64,000 nt of DNA from Planctomycetales bacterium (GCA_027449865.1 DAIDKV010000162.1:1-64000); one strand, 5' to 3'. Numbered from the stretch's first letter, positions 25,158 through 36,231 are shown. The notes: generated from the letters alone by a model not told the origin. A program made the numbers and translations.

Positions 25158-25549
25158 TCCGGTGCTTTCGGCCGCCACCGGCCACGAGTTGAGGAAATCT
25201 CGAAAAAATCGTCGGCGAGGTCAAAGTTCAATTTACAACATCGGGTGATCGAGGTATCCTCCGCCGCGTTCGCTCAAGGACGGGAATCCGCGAAGGTGGG
25301 ACCCAGCAATGGGTCCCGACCGAATCGGGCAAGGAGGCCGGGATGCGGATCGCGACAATTCTTCCGCTCCATCGCCCCGACCTCTCCGGTCGGGACGGCT
25401 CGGGCCGCTTCACCGCGCCCGAGGACCGTCGCGGGACTTCTCCCGTCCTCCGGGCCGGGGGCTCAACGGGACCATGTCTCGAGTCCGGACGCAGACGGGC
25501 GAAGTCGCGGGAAGGAGCGCGACGTCCCCATCCCTTTCAGGAGGAAGTG
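25158..25549. other. Leader region of the PEP-CTERM gene
   Basis: About 390 bases between priA and the PEP-CTERM protein. It contains the GNRA-loop hairpin at 25298-25317 and several GGGA/TCCC patches. An upstream in-frame extension from 25343 lacks any conserved content. A ribosome site AGGAGGAAG directly precedes the ATG at 25550. No protein gene is supported. Confidence 0.4.
25298..25317 (+). promoter_or_regulatory. Perfect hairpin with GCAA tetraloop in the PEP-CTERM gene leader
   Basis: GGGACCCA (25298-25305), GCAA loop, TGGGTCCC (25310-25317): eight base pairs closed by a GNRA tetraloop, flanked by smaller repeats (CGGGAATCCGCG before, GACCGAATCGGGC after). It lies about 230 bases before the coding start. 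The shape suggests a structured leader RNA, but it does not match a riboswitch consensus I know. Confidence 0.45.
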
Positions 25550-26209
25550 ATGCAGACGACAAGAGGATGGACCGGGTTTCGCACCGCGGCCATCGCGCTG
25601 GGCCTGATCGTCGCCGGCGCCTCGGGCGCCCGTGCCGACGGGATTCTGAATTACACCACGTCGGGGGGCCCCGGGACCGCCAACATTAACGGCGCCCCGG
25701 CGATTAGCTTCGTCCCGGTGCAGAACGGGTCGGTAGACACCGCCTCGAACATTTCGCTGGGGACTTTCGTCGTCGCCGCGCTGCCGAATGGCCAGTCAAC
25801 CACCTATAACAATACGCCATTCAGCCTCTCGCTCATCCCGAACGCGTTCAACGGTACGACCGTACAGGATACCCCGGTGCAGGTCACCGGGTATTTTAAC
25901 GGGACGGTCACCGGTGCGAATCAGTCGAGCGTGAAAGTCACCTTCAACCCGGTGACGACCGCTGCGTTTTCGATCGGCGCGGGCGCCGGCACCCTGGACC
26001 TCTCCAACAGCCAGGAACTGCTGGTCCCCAGCTCGGTCAACGGCGGCCAGACCACACTTCAGGCACAGGTCGCGACGACCAATGCCCCCTCCGGCGGCGG
26101 TGACACCAGCGCCCCCGAGCCTAGCACGATCGCCCTGTTCCTCAGCGTCCTGGGCGGTGTCGGCCTGCGTCGGATGGTGCAGGGCCGTCGCCGGAACGCC
26201 GCAGCCTGA
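25550..26209 (+). CDS. PEP-CTERM sorting-signal protein, secreted
   Basis: 219 residues. An N-terminal signal peptide (FRTAAIALGLIVAGASGARA, cleavage near ARA-DG) is followed by a Thr/Asn/Ser/Gly-rich, beta-rich body, and the C-terminus reads SAPEPSTIALFLSVLGGVGL then RRMVQGRRR. That is a PEP motif, a membrane segment and a basic tail, the tripartite signal cut by an exosortase (EpsH/XrtA type). The mature protein is probably exported with exopolysaccharide or kept at the surface. No exosortase gene is in the window. The body has no recognised domain but resembles choice-of-anchor type surface proteins. Confidence 0.8.
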   Translation: MQTTRGWTGFRTAAIALGLIVAGASGARADGILNYTTSGGPGTANINGAPAISFVPVQNGSVDTASNISLGTFVVAALPNGQSTTYNNTPFSLSLIPNAFNGTTVQDTPVQVTGYFNGTVTGANQSSVKVTFNPVTTAAFSIGAGAGTLDLSNSQELLVPSSVNGGQTTLQAQVATTNAPSGGGDTSAPEPSTIALFLSVLGGVGLRRMVQGRRRNAAA

Positions 26210-26227
26210 GCGAACCCGCTCGCCCGG

Positions 26228-26255
26228 CCCCCGGCGCCCCCGCGCCGGGGGCTTT
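26228..26255 (+). terminator. Strong hairpin terminator after the PEP-CTERM gene
   Basis: CCCCCGGCGC (26228-26237) pairs with GCGCCGGGGG (26242-26251), loop CCCC, followed by CTTTC. It starts 19 bases after the stop codon. A short T-run makes it a plausible intrinsic terminator in this GC-rich genome. Confidence 0.65.
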
Positions 26256-26381
26256 CGGCGCGCCCGGCTCGACTCCGTCCCGTCCGCGGACCAGGGCAAG
26301 CCCCGACCGAGGGCTCGAATCGGCTCACGTTCAATGCGGCCGCCCCCTCGTTCACAAGAAATTACTTCATCATAAGTATTG

Positions 26382-29300
26382 TCATTTATCAAGATGACGA
26401 TCTTGGTTGTCGATCGCCCGCCGGAGCCGCTCGCAGACCGTCCTGGCCATGACATAGTCGGCCCGCTCGATGAAGGCGATGCTGTACCGGGCCGGAGATC
26501 GCTTGAGGTCGGGGATGTGCCGGATGAGCTTCTCGTGGCCCTTCCGGCCGAAGCCGAAGACCGTCATGTCCCGAAAGGATCCGTCGGCCTCATCTCGGCG
26601 GAAGGGCCAGGAGACGTAGGAGTCGGCCTCCCCCGGCTCCGGGTCCTGATGGTTGATGCAGATGAAACCGACCGGCGTCTCGCTCGCGCCGAAGCAGACC
26701 CATGGGACGACCTGCGACCAGGCGCGGTCGAGCGCGGTCTTCTGACCATCGGGGCGGATGACGAAGTCCCGCTCGGCGTCGAGCGCGCCCCCCGGCGTCC
26801 CCTCGTACAGGAACCAGAACGTCGGCAGATCGATCCGTAGGAGCGTCATCGTCGCGTGATCGGGGTGAAAGTCCCATCGGCAGGCGGACTTGCCGTCGCG
26901 CGTCTCGGACTCGATGCGGACGTGACCGCCCTGTCGCAGCGTCACGCGGCTTGAGAAGGGATTCTCGGTCTTGTACTGGCCATAGCCGTAGCCGCAGTGG
27001 AAAAACTTGGTCGGCTGCCCGCATTTCGGCAGCCCTCGATACTCACCGCGGGCCTTGCCGCCGGGCCGGTAGGAGATCCAATCGCGGCCGTCCTTGTCGA
27101 TCAGGCTCGCGAAGCCCGCGCCCCGCTTCCCGTAAAAATACGTTGCGGAAGGCGTCTCGACCTTGTAGCAGTCCATCCCGCCGTGCAGAGTCACCTCGGA
27201 GACGCCGATGGCCGCGGCCTCCCGCGCCTGCCTGGCAGGCCGTTCGGCTCGGATCCTGAACAGCGACCCGGTGGAGGGCCGGAAGTTCCGGTCGACGACC
27301 CAGGCGTCGCGGGCCAGGGCGTAAAGGCTGCCATCCGGGCCGAACTCGAGGTCGACCGGCCGCATCAGCCCCTCGGCGAACGTCTCCGCCTCGCGCGGAT
27401 GATCGGGGTCCAGGATCTTGATCCACCCCTTGACGAAGTCGGTGAAGAAATACCGGCCCCGATATCGGGGGGGGAAGTTCGTCGGGTCATCCGAGGGGCA
27501 GAAGGCCCCGCCGGTGATCGAGGCGACCGGATAATAATGGATCGGGGCGAGAAACTGCGGGTCGGACGTCGGGCCCTCGCGGATCGGCCAGCCGTAGTTG
27601 CCGCCCCGGACGCCCTCGTCGATCTCCTCCCAGGTGTTGTCGCCCACGTCGTTGATGAAGATCCGGCCGGTGCCGGGCTGGACGGCGAATCGGAACGGGT
27701 TGCGGAGCCCCCGCGCCCAGATCGCCCGGTACTTGCCGCGGGTCGACGCGATGAACGGGTTGTCCGTCGGGATCGTGCCGTCAGGGTCGATCCGCAGGAG
27801 CTTTCCCTGGATCGTCGTCAGCTCCTGCGAGGGCGCCCCGGCGGTCTGGTCGCCGATCGCGACGTACAGCTTGCCGTCGGCGCCGAAATGGAGCGCACCG
27901 CCCTGGTGCCCGGCGGGGACCGTGCCGCCGAGCTTTGCCTGGTCGTCGCCTTCGAAGAGGATCCGCTCGCTGCCGGGGATCGCCCGGTCGCCGTCGGCGG
28001 TGAAGCGGCTGACCCGGTGGTGGACGTAGGGCCTGCGGGCGACGTAGCAGACGTAGACGTGGCCGTTACTAGCGAAGTCGGGGTCGAGGGTCACGCCGAT
28101 CAGCCCGCGCTCCCACGAGCCGTCCACCTCGACCGACAAGAGCGGCTCGGGGAGCAGCTCCCCGCCCTTGACGACGCGGAGCCGCCCCACCTGCTCGCAG
28201 ACGAAGATCCGCCCGTCGGGCGCGGCGACCATCGCCGACGCGCCCGTGATCCCGCTGGCGATCCGCTCGCAGGTGAAGCCGGGCGGGAGGGTGATCGGGC
28301 CGATCAGGCCGCTGCCGGGGGAGGCCATCCCCTTTGCGCGGAGCGACTGGAGATAGGCGATCAGGTCAGCGAAATCCAGGGGCGAGAGCCCGGCGGCCTG
28401 CCCGTCCGGCATGATCGACGTCGCGCAGGCCCGGCGATCCTCGATGTCGGCCTTCGCCACGACCAGCCGATGGCCCTGGGAGTCGACCATGCTCAGCTCC
28501 CGATCCGACTCGGCTCGGATCAGGCCGGAGAGTACCCGGCCGTCGATGGTGGCGATCACCTCCGATCGATATCCCGGCGCGACCTGGCGCGAGGGCTCGA
28601 GGACCGACTCGATCAGCAGGTCGAGCTCGTACTTGCCGCCGATGTCGGAGAGGTCCGGACCGACGTCGCCGCCCCTGTCGTGCGCCCGATGGCAGCGGGT
28701 GCAGCCCGCCGCCTCGCTCTCGAAGAGCTTCTTGCCGCGGCCCGGGTCGCCGGGATGCTCCCGCGCGAATCGGGCGTTGGACTCGTGGCGAGGGCCGGAC
28801 GCCCCGGCGCCTGCCGTCGTCGCCGTCCGGTCGAGCCCCGCCGCCCATCGGATGCCGCCGAGCAGGTGGCGGCGGAAGGTGGCCTGGCCATAGCCCTCCT
28901 TCGTGTGCCCCAGCGCCGTGCACCAGACGCGCCCCTTCCCGCTCTCGCGAGACCAGGAAATGGGGTGGTCCTTCCCCATCGTCCCGCCTCGGTAGGACGC
29001 CTCGTCGACCGTCAACAGGACGTTCGCCCGCCCGCGCGGGCCCGGCTCGAAGTTGTACCACTCGTCGGTCCATGACCACGTCTCAGGCAAGGATTTCACC
29101 GCCGGGTGCTCGCGGTCCTCTCGCCGGCACGTCGCCGCCTGGACCCGCGGATGCCCGTCGAACTTGACGCCGCCGACGAGTTCGACGTACCACGGCCACT
29201 TGTCGAGGGTGGTGATCCCCTGATGCACGGCGGCCAGGCCCCCGCCGTCCTCAATGTACCCGCGGAACGCCGCTTTTTGTCGCTCGTCGAGCACCTCTCC

Positions 29301-29555
29301 CGATGTGTTGAGGAATACGATCGCCCGGTAACGCCTCAGGTTCTCCGGGGTGAATGCCGCGCCGTTCTCGGTGGCATCGACGGCGAGGCTCCCATCGACT
29401 CCGAGCTCCCGGACGGTCGCGAGCCCCGCCGGGATCGCGTCGTGGCGAAAGCCGAGGGTCCTGGTGAAAACGAGCACCCGGGCCCCGGCCGGCTCGCCTT
29501 GCGGTGGGTCTACGGCCAGCAACGTCGCCAGGACGATCATCGGCAGTCCATTCAT
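26382..29555 (-). CDS. ThuA / cytochrome c / PQQ-type sugar dehydrogenase fusion with an extra C-terminal domain
   Basis: 1057 residues, exported (short signal NGLPMIVLATLLAVDPP). Residues about 25-245 are a ThuA-like trehalose-utilisation domain (RVLVFTRTLGFRHDAIPAGL; GGGLAAVHQGITTLDKW). Residues about 260-410 form a planctomycete-type cytochrome c domain with heme motif CTRCH near 285 and VLEPSRQVAPGYRSEVIATI. Residues about 420-780 are a glucose/sorbosone dehydrogenase beta-propeller (GALHFGADGKLYVAIGDQT; RGLRNPFRFAVQPGTGRIFI). Residues about 795-1057 are a further domain I do not recognise (FHCGYGYGQYKTENPF). The layout suggests periplasmic oxidation of a carbohydrate with electrons passed to the built-in heme. 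It converges on the PEP-CTERM gene. Confidence 0.85.
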   Translation of the reverse strand: MNGLPMIVLATLLAVDPPQGEPAGARVLVFTRTLGFRHDAIPAGLATVRELGVDGSLAVDATENGAAFTPENLRRYRAIVFLNTSGEVLDERQKAAFRGYIEDGGGLAAVHQGITTLDKWPWYVELVGGVKFDGHPRVQAATCRREDREHPAVKSLPETWSWTDEWYNFEPGPRGRANVLLTVDEASYRGGTMGKDHPISWSRESGKGRVWCTALGHTKEGYGQATFRRHLLGGIRWAAGLDRTATTAGAGASGPRHESNARFAREHPGDPGRGKKLFESEAAGCTRCHRAHDRGGDVGPDLSDIGGKYELDLLIESVLEPSRQVAPGYRSEVIATIDGRVLSGLIRAESDRELSMVDSQGHRLVVAKADIEDRRACATSIMPDGQAAGLSPLDFADLIAYLQSLRAKGMASPGSGLIGPITLPPGFTCERIASGITGASAMVAAPDGRIFVCEQVGRLRVVKGGELLPEPLLSVEVDGSWERGLIGVTLDPDFASNGHVYVCYVARRPYVHHRVSRFTADGDRAIPGSERILFEGDDQAKLGGTVPAGHQGGALHFGADGKLYVAIGDQTAGAPSQELTTIQGKLLRIDPDGTIPTDNPFIASTRGKYRAIWARGLRNPFRFAVQPGTGRIFINDVGDNTWEEIDEGVRGGNYGWPIREGPTSDPQFLAPIHYYPVASITGGAFCPSDDPTNFPPRYRGRYFFTDFVKGWIKILDPDHPREAETFAEGLMRPVDLEFGPDGSLYALARDAWVVDRNFRPSTGSLFRIRAERPARQAREAAAIGVSEVTLHGGMDCYKVETPSATYFYGKRGAGFASLIDKDGRDWISYRPGGKARGEYRGLPKCGQPTKFFHCGYGYGQYKTENPFSSRVTLRQGGHVRIESETRDGKSACRWDFHPDHATMTLLRIDLPTFWFLYEGTPGGALDAERDFVIRPDGQKTALDRAWSQVVPWVCFGASETPVGFICINHQDPEPGEADSYVSWPFRRDEADGSFRDMTVFGFGRKGHEKLIRHIPDLKRSPARYSIAFIERADYVMARTVCERLRRAIDNQDRHLDK

Positions 29556-29852
29556 GGTATCGGCTACTCCTCACCTTGGGTCGATCGTTCGTGTGGATCC
29601 ATGCGGTACCACGAGGGGAGGCGATGCGTCCCCTCGGGCCGATGCCATCGGAGAATCCGTGTCGCCCCGCGGGAGGGACGAGGCTCGAGGGCGACGGCTC
29701 CGGCCCTCCCTCGCGGCGGCGGTGCCCCGCGATACCTTCACCGTCGGCGTCTCCGGCCGCGGCCGGGCCCGACCGGCGCGTGGTGTCGGGAGGGGCTCTC
29801 CCGTCCCCGCGCCGGAGTATCCACACCGGCCGGGGATCGGTAGGGCCCCGCC
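29556..29852 (-). terminator. Intergenic inverted repeats between lipoprotein and ThuA-fusion genes
   Basis: In the direction of transcription (minus), a GC-rich inverted repeat, CGCGGGAGGG at 29668-29677 with CCCTCCCTCGCG at 29704-29715 (two-base bulge), follows the lipoprotein gene. A second, CGAGGGG-11 nt-CCCCTCG at 29612-29636, precedes the ThuA-fusion start. Either may end transcription of the DUF1559/lipoprotein unit, though neither has a U-run. No gene is seen in this stretch. Confidence 0.35.
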
Positions 29853-30308
29853 TCACTTTCCGCTGGGCTTCCCGCCGCCGGCCCTCCGCTTGGAGGCCAT
29901 CTGACCCTTGGCGGTGTATCCCGTGGACCTGTCGTCGCCCAGCAGGTCGAAGTCCTGCACCTGACCATCGTCGGTGACGACGCAGAACTCCTTGGCCATG
30001 CCGAGCATGGGATAGGCTTTGACCACTTCCCCGCCGAAGGTCACCGTGTTCTCGCCCGTGTAGGTCTTGATCGTGTAGCTGCCGCCCTCGCCGATCGGCG
30101 CGGTGAACGCGGGGACCTTGCGGTCCCGGTTGCTGGGATTGAACGAGATCAGGCCGCCGGACGCCGGTTTCCCCTTGACCCGGACGACCCCTGTGACCGT
30201 CACCTCGGTCGTCGACGTGTCCATGTAAGGGGTTCCGCTGCATCCCGCGGCGAGCGCCACGAGGGTCGCGGCGGCGAGGGCGGCGATCGCACGCAATGGA
30301 CCGTTCAT
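29853..30308 (-). CDS. Lipoprotein with carboxypeptidase-regulatory-like domain
   Basis: 151 residues. Signal and lipobox: IAALAAATLVALAAGCSG, Cys as acylation site. The start at 30308 has GGAGGATCAG upstream. The body reads TEVTVTGVVRVKGKPASGGL followed by ISFNPSNR and AFTAPIGEGGSYTIKTYTGE, the seven-strand transthyretin-like pattern common in planctomycete lipoproteins encoded after DUF1559 genes. It lies 60 bases downstream of a DUF1559 gene in the same direction and is presumably co-transcribed with it. Role unknown; a surface or periplasmic binding or structural role is likely. Confidence 0.8.
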   Translation of the reverse strand: MNGPLRAIAALAAATLVALAAGCSGTPYMDTSTTEVTVTGVVRVKGKPASGGLISFNPSNRDRKVPAFTAPIGEGGSYTIKTYTGENTVTFGGEVVKAYPMLGMAKEFCVVTDDGQVQDFDLLGDDRSTGYTAKGQMASKRRAGGGKPSGK

Positions 30309-30368
30309 CGGCTGATCCTCCGGTAAGAAAGGCACAAGGCACCGGGCACGGTGCGGAGCGGGCGCCGA

Positions 30369-31457
30369 TCAATACTGATCCGCCGAGATGACTTCATTGC
30401 CGGCCATGGTCCCGAGGGCCCACCAGGTTGGCATGCTGATGCTCGCCTTGATGAACTTGACGGAGCCATCGCAGAAGCAGACGTTTACGCCGCCGGGGTG
30501 GCGGGAGCTGGCCACGCCGCACCGCTGCAGCCCCTTGGTATTGTCGATGCAGCTCCAACTGTTCGGCGGCATGACGTGCACATATCGGGAGCAGGCGCCG
30601 CCCCCGCCGAAAGCCCACATGGCTCCCCCCACGCTGTCGTCCAGCGGGAGCCATCCCCCGCCTTTGGCGGGCTGGGGAGGCGTAATCTTGCAGATCGAGT
30701 AAAAGGGCTGCGGCGTCGTCTCCTGCGCGGCGGTGACGGGCGGGACCTGGGCCTCGTTGCCGCCGGGGGTCGTGGGATCGAACGGGTTGTTCGATGGGGA
30801 GCCGATGCCCATAACGCGCTCGCTGAAGGCGGCGGTATTGCTCAGGCCGTCGACGATGTTCGCGAACTTCACGGCGCCGAAGGTCTGACCATTGTTGCCG
30901 CTCCCGCCGGTCTTCGCATACTCGTAACCCTGGAGGCCGGCATACCAGAGGAAGGGCCCGGCGGACGGGCCGTTTGCCGGCGTCCCGTAATTGCCGCCGT
31001 AGGCCGAGTTGGGCGCCGAGCCGGCGTTGGCCATGTAGTTGTTCGGGCCGTAGGGGGTCGTCAACCGGTCGAAGTCGGACGGGCAGAGGAACGCCGCGAT
31101 CTTGCTGTAGGTGGCCGTGGAGTTGAGGGGCGATGTCGCGTCGGCGGGAGTGGGGTAATTCCAGACGAAGTTGATCGAGTTGTAGATTGCCCCCTGCTCG
31201 AGATAGGGCAGGAGCATCGTGTGGGCCGACCATTCCGTCCACCACGGATAGTCGCCCCCGCACAGAGCATCGCAGGCGCTGTTGTAATTGTGGACGGCCA
31301 GGCCGATCTGCTTGAGGTTGTTGGTGCACTGGGCGCGTCGGGCGGCCTCGCGGGCCGCCTGCACGGCCGGCAGCAGCAGGGCGATCAGGACGGCGATGAT
31401 CGCGATGACGACCAGGAGCTCGATCAGGGTGAAACCGGGACGAGGACGCGGATTCAT
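30369..31457 (-). CDS. DUF1559 prepilin-like protein
   Basis: 362 residues. The N-terminus [20 protein letters not shown] is a type IV pilin/pseudopilin cleavage and methylation site followed by a membrane helix, and [20 protein letters not shown] with [15 protein letters not shown] is the start of DUF1559. Near the C-terminus are the family motifs [18 protein letters not shown] and the terminal ISADQY. The start at 31457 follows GGAGGGTATCC. DUF1559 proteins form a large expanded planctomycete family, thought to be processed by prepilin peptidase and placed in the envelope. It pairs with the lipoprotein gene that follows. Confidence 0.93.
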   Translation of the reverse strand: MNPRPRPGFTLIELLVVIAIIAVLIALLLPAVQAAREAARRAQCTNNLKQIGLAVHNYNSACDALCGGDYPWWTEWSAHTMLLPYLEQGAIYNSINFVWNYPTPADATSPLNSTATYSKIAAFLCPSDFDRLTTPYGPNNYMANAGSAPNSAYGGNYGTPANGPSAGPFLWYAGLQGYEYAKTGGSGNNGQTFGAVKFANIVDGLSNTAAFSERVMGIGSPSNNPFDPTTPGGNEAQVPPVTAAQETTPQPFYSICKITPPQPAKGGGWLPLDDSVGGAMWAFGGGGACSRYVHVMPPNSWSCIDNTKGLQRCGVASSRHPGGVNVCFCDGSVKFIKASISMPTWWALGTMAGNEVISADQY

Positions 31458-32068
31458 GGATACCCTCCGAGGAGAAATGAGAGGAACGTGACGGGCGTTG
31501 GGCAGCTCGATCGCGCTGCGATTACCGGTTGGCGCCCCGCTGCCCGCTCGGCCGAGGATACTTGCGGGTCTGCCTCGGCCATCTTGCCGGGCGGCCCCGG
31601 CCGGCACGACTGCGAAAAGCTGTCCGCTCGAGCGGCGGAGCGGGACGTCGACCTTGATCGAGCAAGGACCCGAACGGTCCCCCAGCGAGTCGGCGTGAGG
31701 CTCTCGGCGCCGGCCCGAGTCGGCTCGCTCGGGCCTGACACGATCTGGTCCATCCGGAGTCCGGTGCGTCGGATTCCCGACTCGCCACTGGCATCGAGAT
31801 TAGCGATGCGCCGATCCCGCGCACTATGAAACTTCTGGTCTTTTTCTTATAATATTTGGTCAGAGGCGGAAGGGCCGATCTGCCGGGCCCTCTCCTCGGA
31901 ATCCAGCGAAAAGGCGTCGGCGACCGGCGGCGGTCTGTCAGACGTCCCCCCCGGCGTTAACCGATTCGAGCGGGCGCGGTGCGGCGGCCCCGGGCCTGAA
32001 CGCAGCCCGGTTCTCGCCCCGTGATGGGAACGCCGTGCGACCGATTCCCGCCCTGAGGACCTGGACAG
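31458..32068. promoter_or_regulatory. Divergent promoter region, DUF1559 / XylR-type regulator
   Basis: About 610 bases without a supportable gene. An unusually AT-rich patch at 31829-31860 contains TATAAT (31848-31853, plus strand) in TTTTTCTTATAATATTTGG; no good -35 stands 16-18 bases upstream. Since XylR-type regulators usually bind next to their own gene, the operator may lie here, but I see no direct or inverted repeat strong enough to name. Confidence 0.4.
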
Positions 32069-33268
32069 ATGAAGCAGTCCTCGAGGCGTCGAACGAAGGG
32101 CATCCCTCACGTCGCCCTGATCAGCGAGACCTCGACGGCCTATGGGCGCGCGATCATCCGGGGGGCCACGAAGTACATCCGCGAGGCGGGGCCGTGGACC
32201 GTCTACATCGAGCAGCGCTCACTTCAGGACTCCGCCCCGCCGTGGCTATCGAACTGGGACGGCGACGGGATCATCTCCCGCGCATCGACCCCGCGCAGCG
32301 CCCGGGCCATCCTCGGCGCCGGCATCCCGACGGTCGACATCAACGACCAGGTGAGGGGCCTGAGGCTGCCGCAGATCCACAGCGACCACGCGGCGATCGC
32401 CCGGCTGGCGGCCGAACACCTGCTCGACCGCGGGTTCCACCACTTCGCGTATTTCGGCTTCCCGGTCTTCGAGTGGTCGGTGCGCCGGCTCGACGCCTTC
32501 GCCGAGTGTGTCCGCGCCGCGGGCGGCGAGTTCCACGAGAACGAGTGCACCCGGCGCGTCTCCTGGGGCCACCAGCAATCGTCCTGGGAAGGTGAGGTCG
32601 AGGGGGCAGCGCGATGGATCAAGAGGCTGCCCAAACCCCTGGGCGTCCTGGCCGGGAACGACCCGCGCGGCATCCAACTGCTCGACGCCTGCCGGAGGGC
32701 CGGCGTGGCTGTGCCCGAGGAGGTGGCGGTCGTCGGGGTCGACAACGACGAGCTGGTCTGCGAGCTAGCCTATCCGCCGCTCTCCAGCGTGATCCCCGAC
32801 GCGTTCCGCATCGGGTACGAGGCCGCCGCCCTTCTCGACCGGCTCATGAAGGGAGAGGCCGCCCCCGCTCCGATGCAGACCATCCCTCCCCAGGGCCTGG
32901 CCATCCGCCAGTCATCGGACGTGACCGCCATCGACGACCCCCGGCTTGCGGACGCCATGCGATTCATCCGCGAGCACGCCTGCGACGGCATCGGCGTCGA
33001 CGAGGTCCTCGATCACCTGGCCGTCTCGCGTAGCGTGCTCCAGCGGCTCTTCCGAAAGCACTTTGACCGAACCATCCTCGATACCATCACCGGCGTGCGC
33101 ATCGCGCGCGTCAAGCAGCTCCTGACCGAGACCGACCTGCCGCTCGCCGCCATCGCAGGGCGCGCCGGGTTCACCTACATGGAGTACCTGAGCAACACCT
33201 TCCGGCGCCAGACCGGCTGGTCCCCCAGCGAATTCCGTCGCGAGTTCGCCCGGCAGAGAAGTCGCTGA
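32069..33268 (+). CDS. XylR-type AraC-family transcriptional regulator with a sugar-binding domain
   Basis: 399 residues. Residues about 12-285 are a LacI/periplasmic-binding-protein-like sensor (HVALISETSTAYGRAIIRGA; LPQIHSDHAAIARLAAEHLL; GVLAGNDPRGIQLLDACRRA; EVAVVGVDNDELVCELAYPP). Residues about 295-395 are a C-terminal AraC helix-turn-helix pair (DEVLDHLAVSRSVLQRLFRK; PLAAIAGRAGFTYMEYLSNT; FRRQTGWSPSEFRREF). This is the XylR order, in which a bound sugar changes DNA binding. Planctomycete genomes have many paralogues, so the inducer is not known. It is divergent from the DUF1559-lipoprotein genes and the ThuA fusion, and upstream of an FG-GAP protein. Confidence 0.9.
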   Translation: MKQSSRRRTKGIPHVALISETSTAYGRAIIRGATKYIREAGPWTVYIEQRSLQDSAPPWLSNWDGDGIISRASTPRSARAILGAGIPTVDINDQVRGLRLPQIHSDHAAIARLAAEHLLDRGFHHFAYFGFPVFEWSVRRLDAFAECVRAAGGEFHENECTRRVSWGHQQSSWEGEVEGAARWIKRLPKPLGVLAGNDPRGIQLLDACRRAGVAVPEEVAVVGVDNDELVCELAYPPLSSVIPDAFRIGYEAAALLDRLMKGEAAPAPMQTIPPQGLAIRQSSDVTAIDDPRLADAMRFIREHACDGIGVDEVLDHLAVSRSVLQRLFRKHFDRTILDTITGVRIARVKQLLTETDLPLAAIAGRAGFTYMEYLSNTFRRQTGWSPSEFRREFARQRSR

Positions 33269-33319
33269 CGCCGTCCGACTCCCGGCTCGGGCACGACGAC
33301 TCGAATCCGTCCGATCCCG

Positions 33320-34561
<1,242 letters not shown>

Positions 34562-34568
34562 CGGGGCC

Positions 34569-36197
34569 TCAAGTCCTCTTGAGCCGTCGGTAGCGACGGA
34601 TCAGGGCGTTGGTCGAACTGTCGTGGTTGAGCTTCGGCTCGTCCTTCGACTCCAGCTCGGGGATGATCCGCTTGGCGAGCACCTTCCCCAGCTCGACGCC
34701 CCACTGATCGAACGGGTTCACCCGCCAGATGGTCCCCTGGGTGAAGACGCTGTGCTCATAAAGCGCGATCAGCGCGCCCAGCATCTCGGGCGTGAGCCGA
34801 TCGGCGAGAATCACGTTCGACGGTCGGTTCCCCTCGAACGTCCGGTGCGGGACCAGCCAGTCGGCCGTCCCCTCCGCCTTTACCTGCTCGGCCGTCTTGC
34901 CGAACGCCAGCGCCTCGGCCTGCGCGAAGACGTTCGACATCAGCAGGTCGTGGTGATCTCCGAGTGGGTTGAGCGACTGGCAGAAGCCGATGAAGTCGCA
35001 GGGAATCAGCCGGGTCCCCTGGTGGATCAACTGGTAGAACGAGTGCTGGCCGTTCGTCCCCGGCTCGCCCCAGTAGATCGGGCCGGTCGGATAATCGACC
35101 CGCTTCCCATCGAGCGTCACCGACTTGCCGTTGCTCTCCATCGTCAACTGCTGAAGGTACGCCGGGAACCGCTTGAGGTACTGGTCATACGGCAGAACGG
35201 CCACCGTTTCGGCGCCGAAGAAGTCGGTATACCAGACGGTGAGCAGGCCGAGGATCGCCGGGAGGTTCTTCTCGAACGGGGCCGTCCGGTAGTGCTCGTC
35301 CATCGCGTGAAACCCGGCGAGCATCGCGCGGAAGTTCTCAGGTCCGACCGCGATCATCGTCGAGAGGCCGATCGCGGCGTCCATCGAGTATCGGCCGCCA
35401 ACCCAGTCCCAGAAGCCGAACATGTTCGCCGTGTCTATCCCGAACTTGCTGACCTCGTCGGCGTTGGTCGAGACCGCGACGAAATGCCGGGCGATCGCCT
35501 TGTCATCCTTCAATGACGCGAGGGTCCACGCCCTCGCCGTCTGGGCGTTGGTCATCGTTTCGAGCGTGGTGAACGTCTTCGACGAAACAATAAAGAGTGT
35601 CTCGGCCGGGTCGAGGTCGCGGGTCGCCTCGGCGAAGTCGGTCCCGTCGACGTTTGAGACGAACCGGAGGGTCAGCCCTCGGTCACTGAAGTGTCTCAAC
35701 GCCTCGTAGGCCATCACCGGCCCGAGGTCCGACCCGCCGATCCCGATGTTCACGATGTTCCGGATCGGCTTTCCGGTGTATCCCCTCCACTCGCCGGACC
35801 GGATCCGGTCGGAGAAGCCGGCCATCTTGTCGAGGACTTCATGAACGTCGGGCACGACGTCCTTGCCATCGACGAAGATCGACTGCCCCTTTGGCGCCCG
35901 GAGGGCGACGTGGAGCACCGATCGGTGCTCAGTCGCGTTGATCGGGTCGCCGCGGAACATCGCGTCGATCTGGCCGCGGAGGTCGGATTCCTCGGCCAGC
36001 TTGACGAGGAGCTTCAGCGTTTCGTCGGTGGCGCGGTGCTTCGAGTAGTCGAGGAAGAGTCCGGCGGCCTCGGCGGTCATCCGCTCGCCCCGGCCTGGAT
36101 CCTCGGCGAACAGCTCCCGAAGGTGCCGGCCCTTGACCTCCGAGTGGTGGGATTCGAGCGACGTCCAGGCGGGCAGATCACGCAGCGTGGTGCTCAT
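34569..36197 (-). CDS. pgi: Glucose-6-phosphate isomerase
   Basis: 542 residues, the long (E. coli-like) form. It interconverts glucose 6-phosphate and fructose 6-phosphate. Signatures: [39 protein letters not shown] (phosphate contacts), [17 protein letters not shown], and [20 protein letters not shown] containing the catalytic Glu and His region. The C-terminus [19 protein letters not shown] is typical. ATG at 36197 is used; upstream in-frame residues are not conserved. It follows pgm by 34 bases and is almost certainly co-transcribed with it. It converges on the FG-GAP gene with only 7 bases between. Confidence 0.96.
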   Translation of the reverse strand: MSTTLRDLPAWTSLESHHSEVKGRHLRELFAEDPGRGERMTAEAAGLFLDYSKHRATDETLKLLVKLAEESDLRGQIDAMFRGDPINATEHRSVLHVALRAPKGQSIFVDGKDVVPDVHEVLDKMAGFSDRIRSGEWRGYTGKPIRNIVNIGIGGSDLGPVMAYEALRHFSDRGLTLRFVSNVDGTDFAEATRDLDPAETLFIVSSKTFTTLETMTNAQTARAWTLASLKDDKAIARHFVAVSTNADEVSKFGIDTANMFGFWDWVGGRYSMDAAIGLSTMIAVGPENFRAMLAGFHAMDEHYRTAPFEKNLPAILGLLTVWYTDFFGAETVAVLPYDQYLKRFPAYLQQLTMESNGKSVTLDGKRVDYPTGPIYWGEPGTNGQHSFYQLIHQGTRLIPCDFIGFCQSLNPLGDHHDLLMSNVFAQAEALAFGKTAEQVKAEGTADWLVPHRTFEGNRPSNVILADRLTPEMLGALIALYEHSVFTQGTIWRVNPFDQWGVELGKVLAKRIIPELESKDEPKLNHDSSTNALIRRYRRLKRT

Positions 36198-36231
36198 CTC
36201 TTTTCGACCTTGTGGAGGAATGTGGACATAC

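Noticed and set aside
25158-25549. Cyclic-di-GMP riboswitch in the PEP-CTERM leader
   Set aside because: The hairpin shape raised the idea, but the conserved GEMM core sequences are not present.
26997-29075. Long plus-strand open frame (about 690 codons) opposite the ThuA fusion
   Set aside because: Long antisense frames are expected in high-GC coding DNA. The minus-strand product has four recognised domains, and the plus-strand product has biased composition and no homology.
31829-31860. TATAAT in an AT-rich patch taken as a sigma-70 promoter
   Set aside because: No acceptable -35 hexamer lies 16-18 bases upstream on the plus strand; kept only as a note on the region. The same applies to TATAAT at 47453 and on the minus strand at 895-890.
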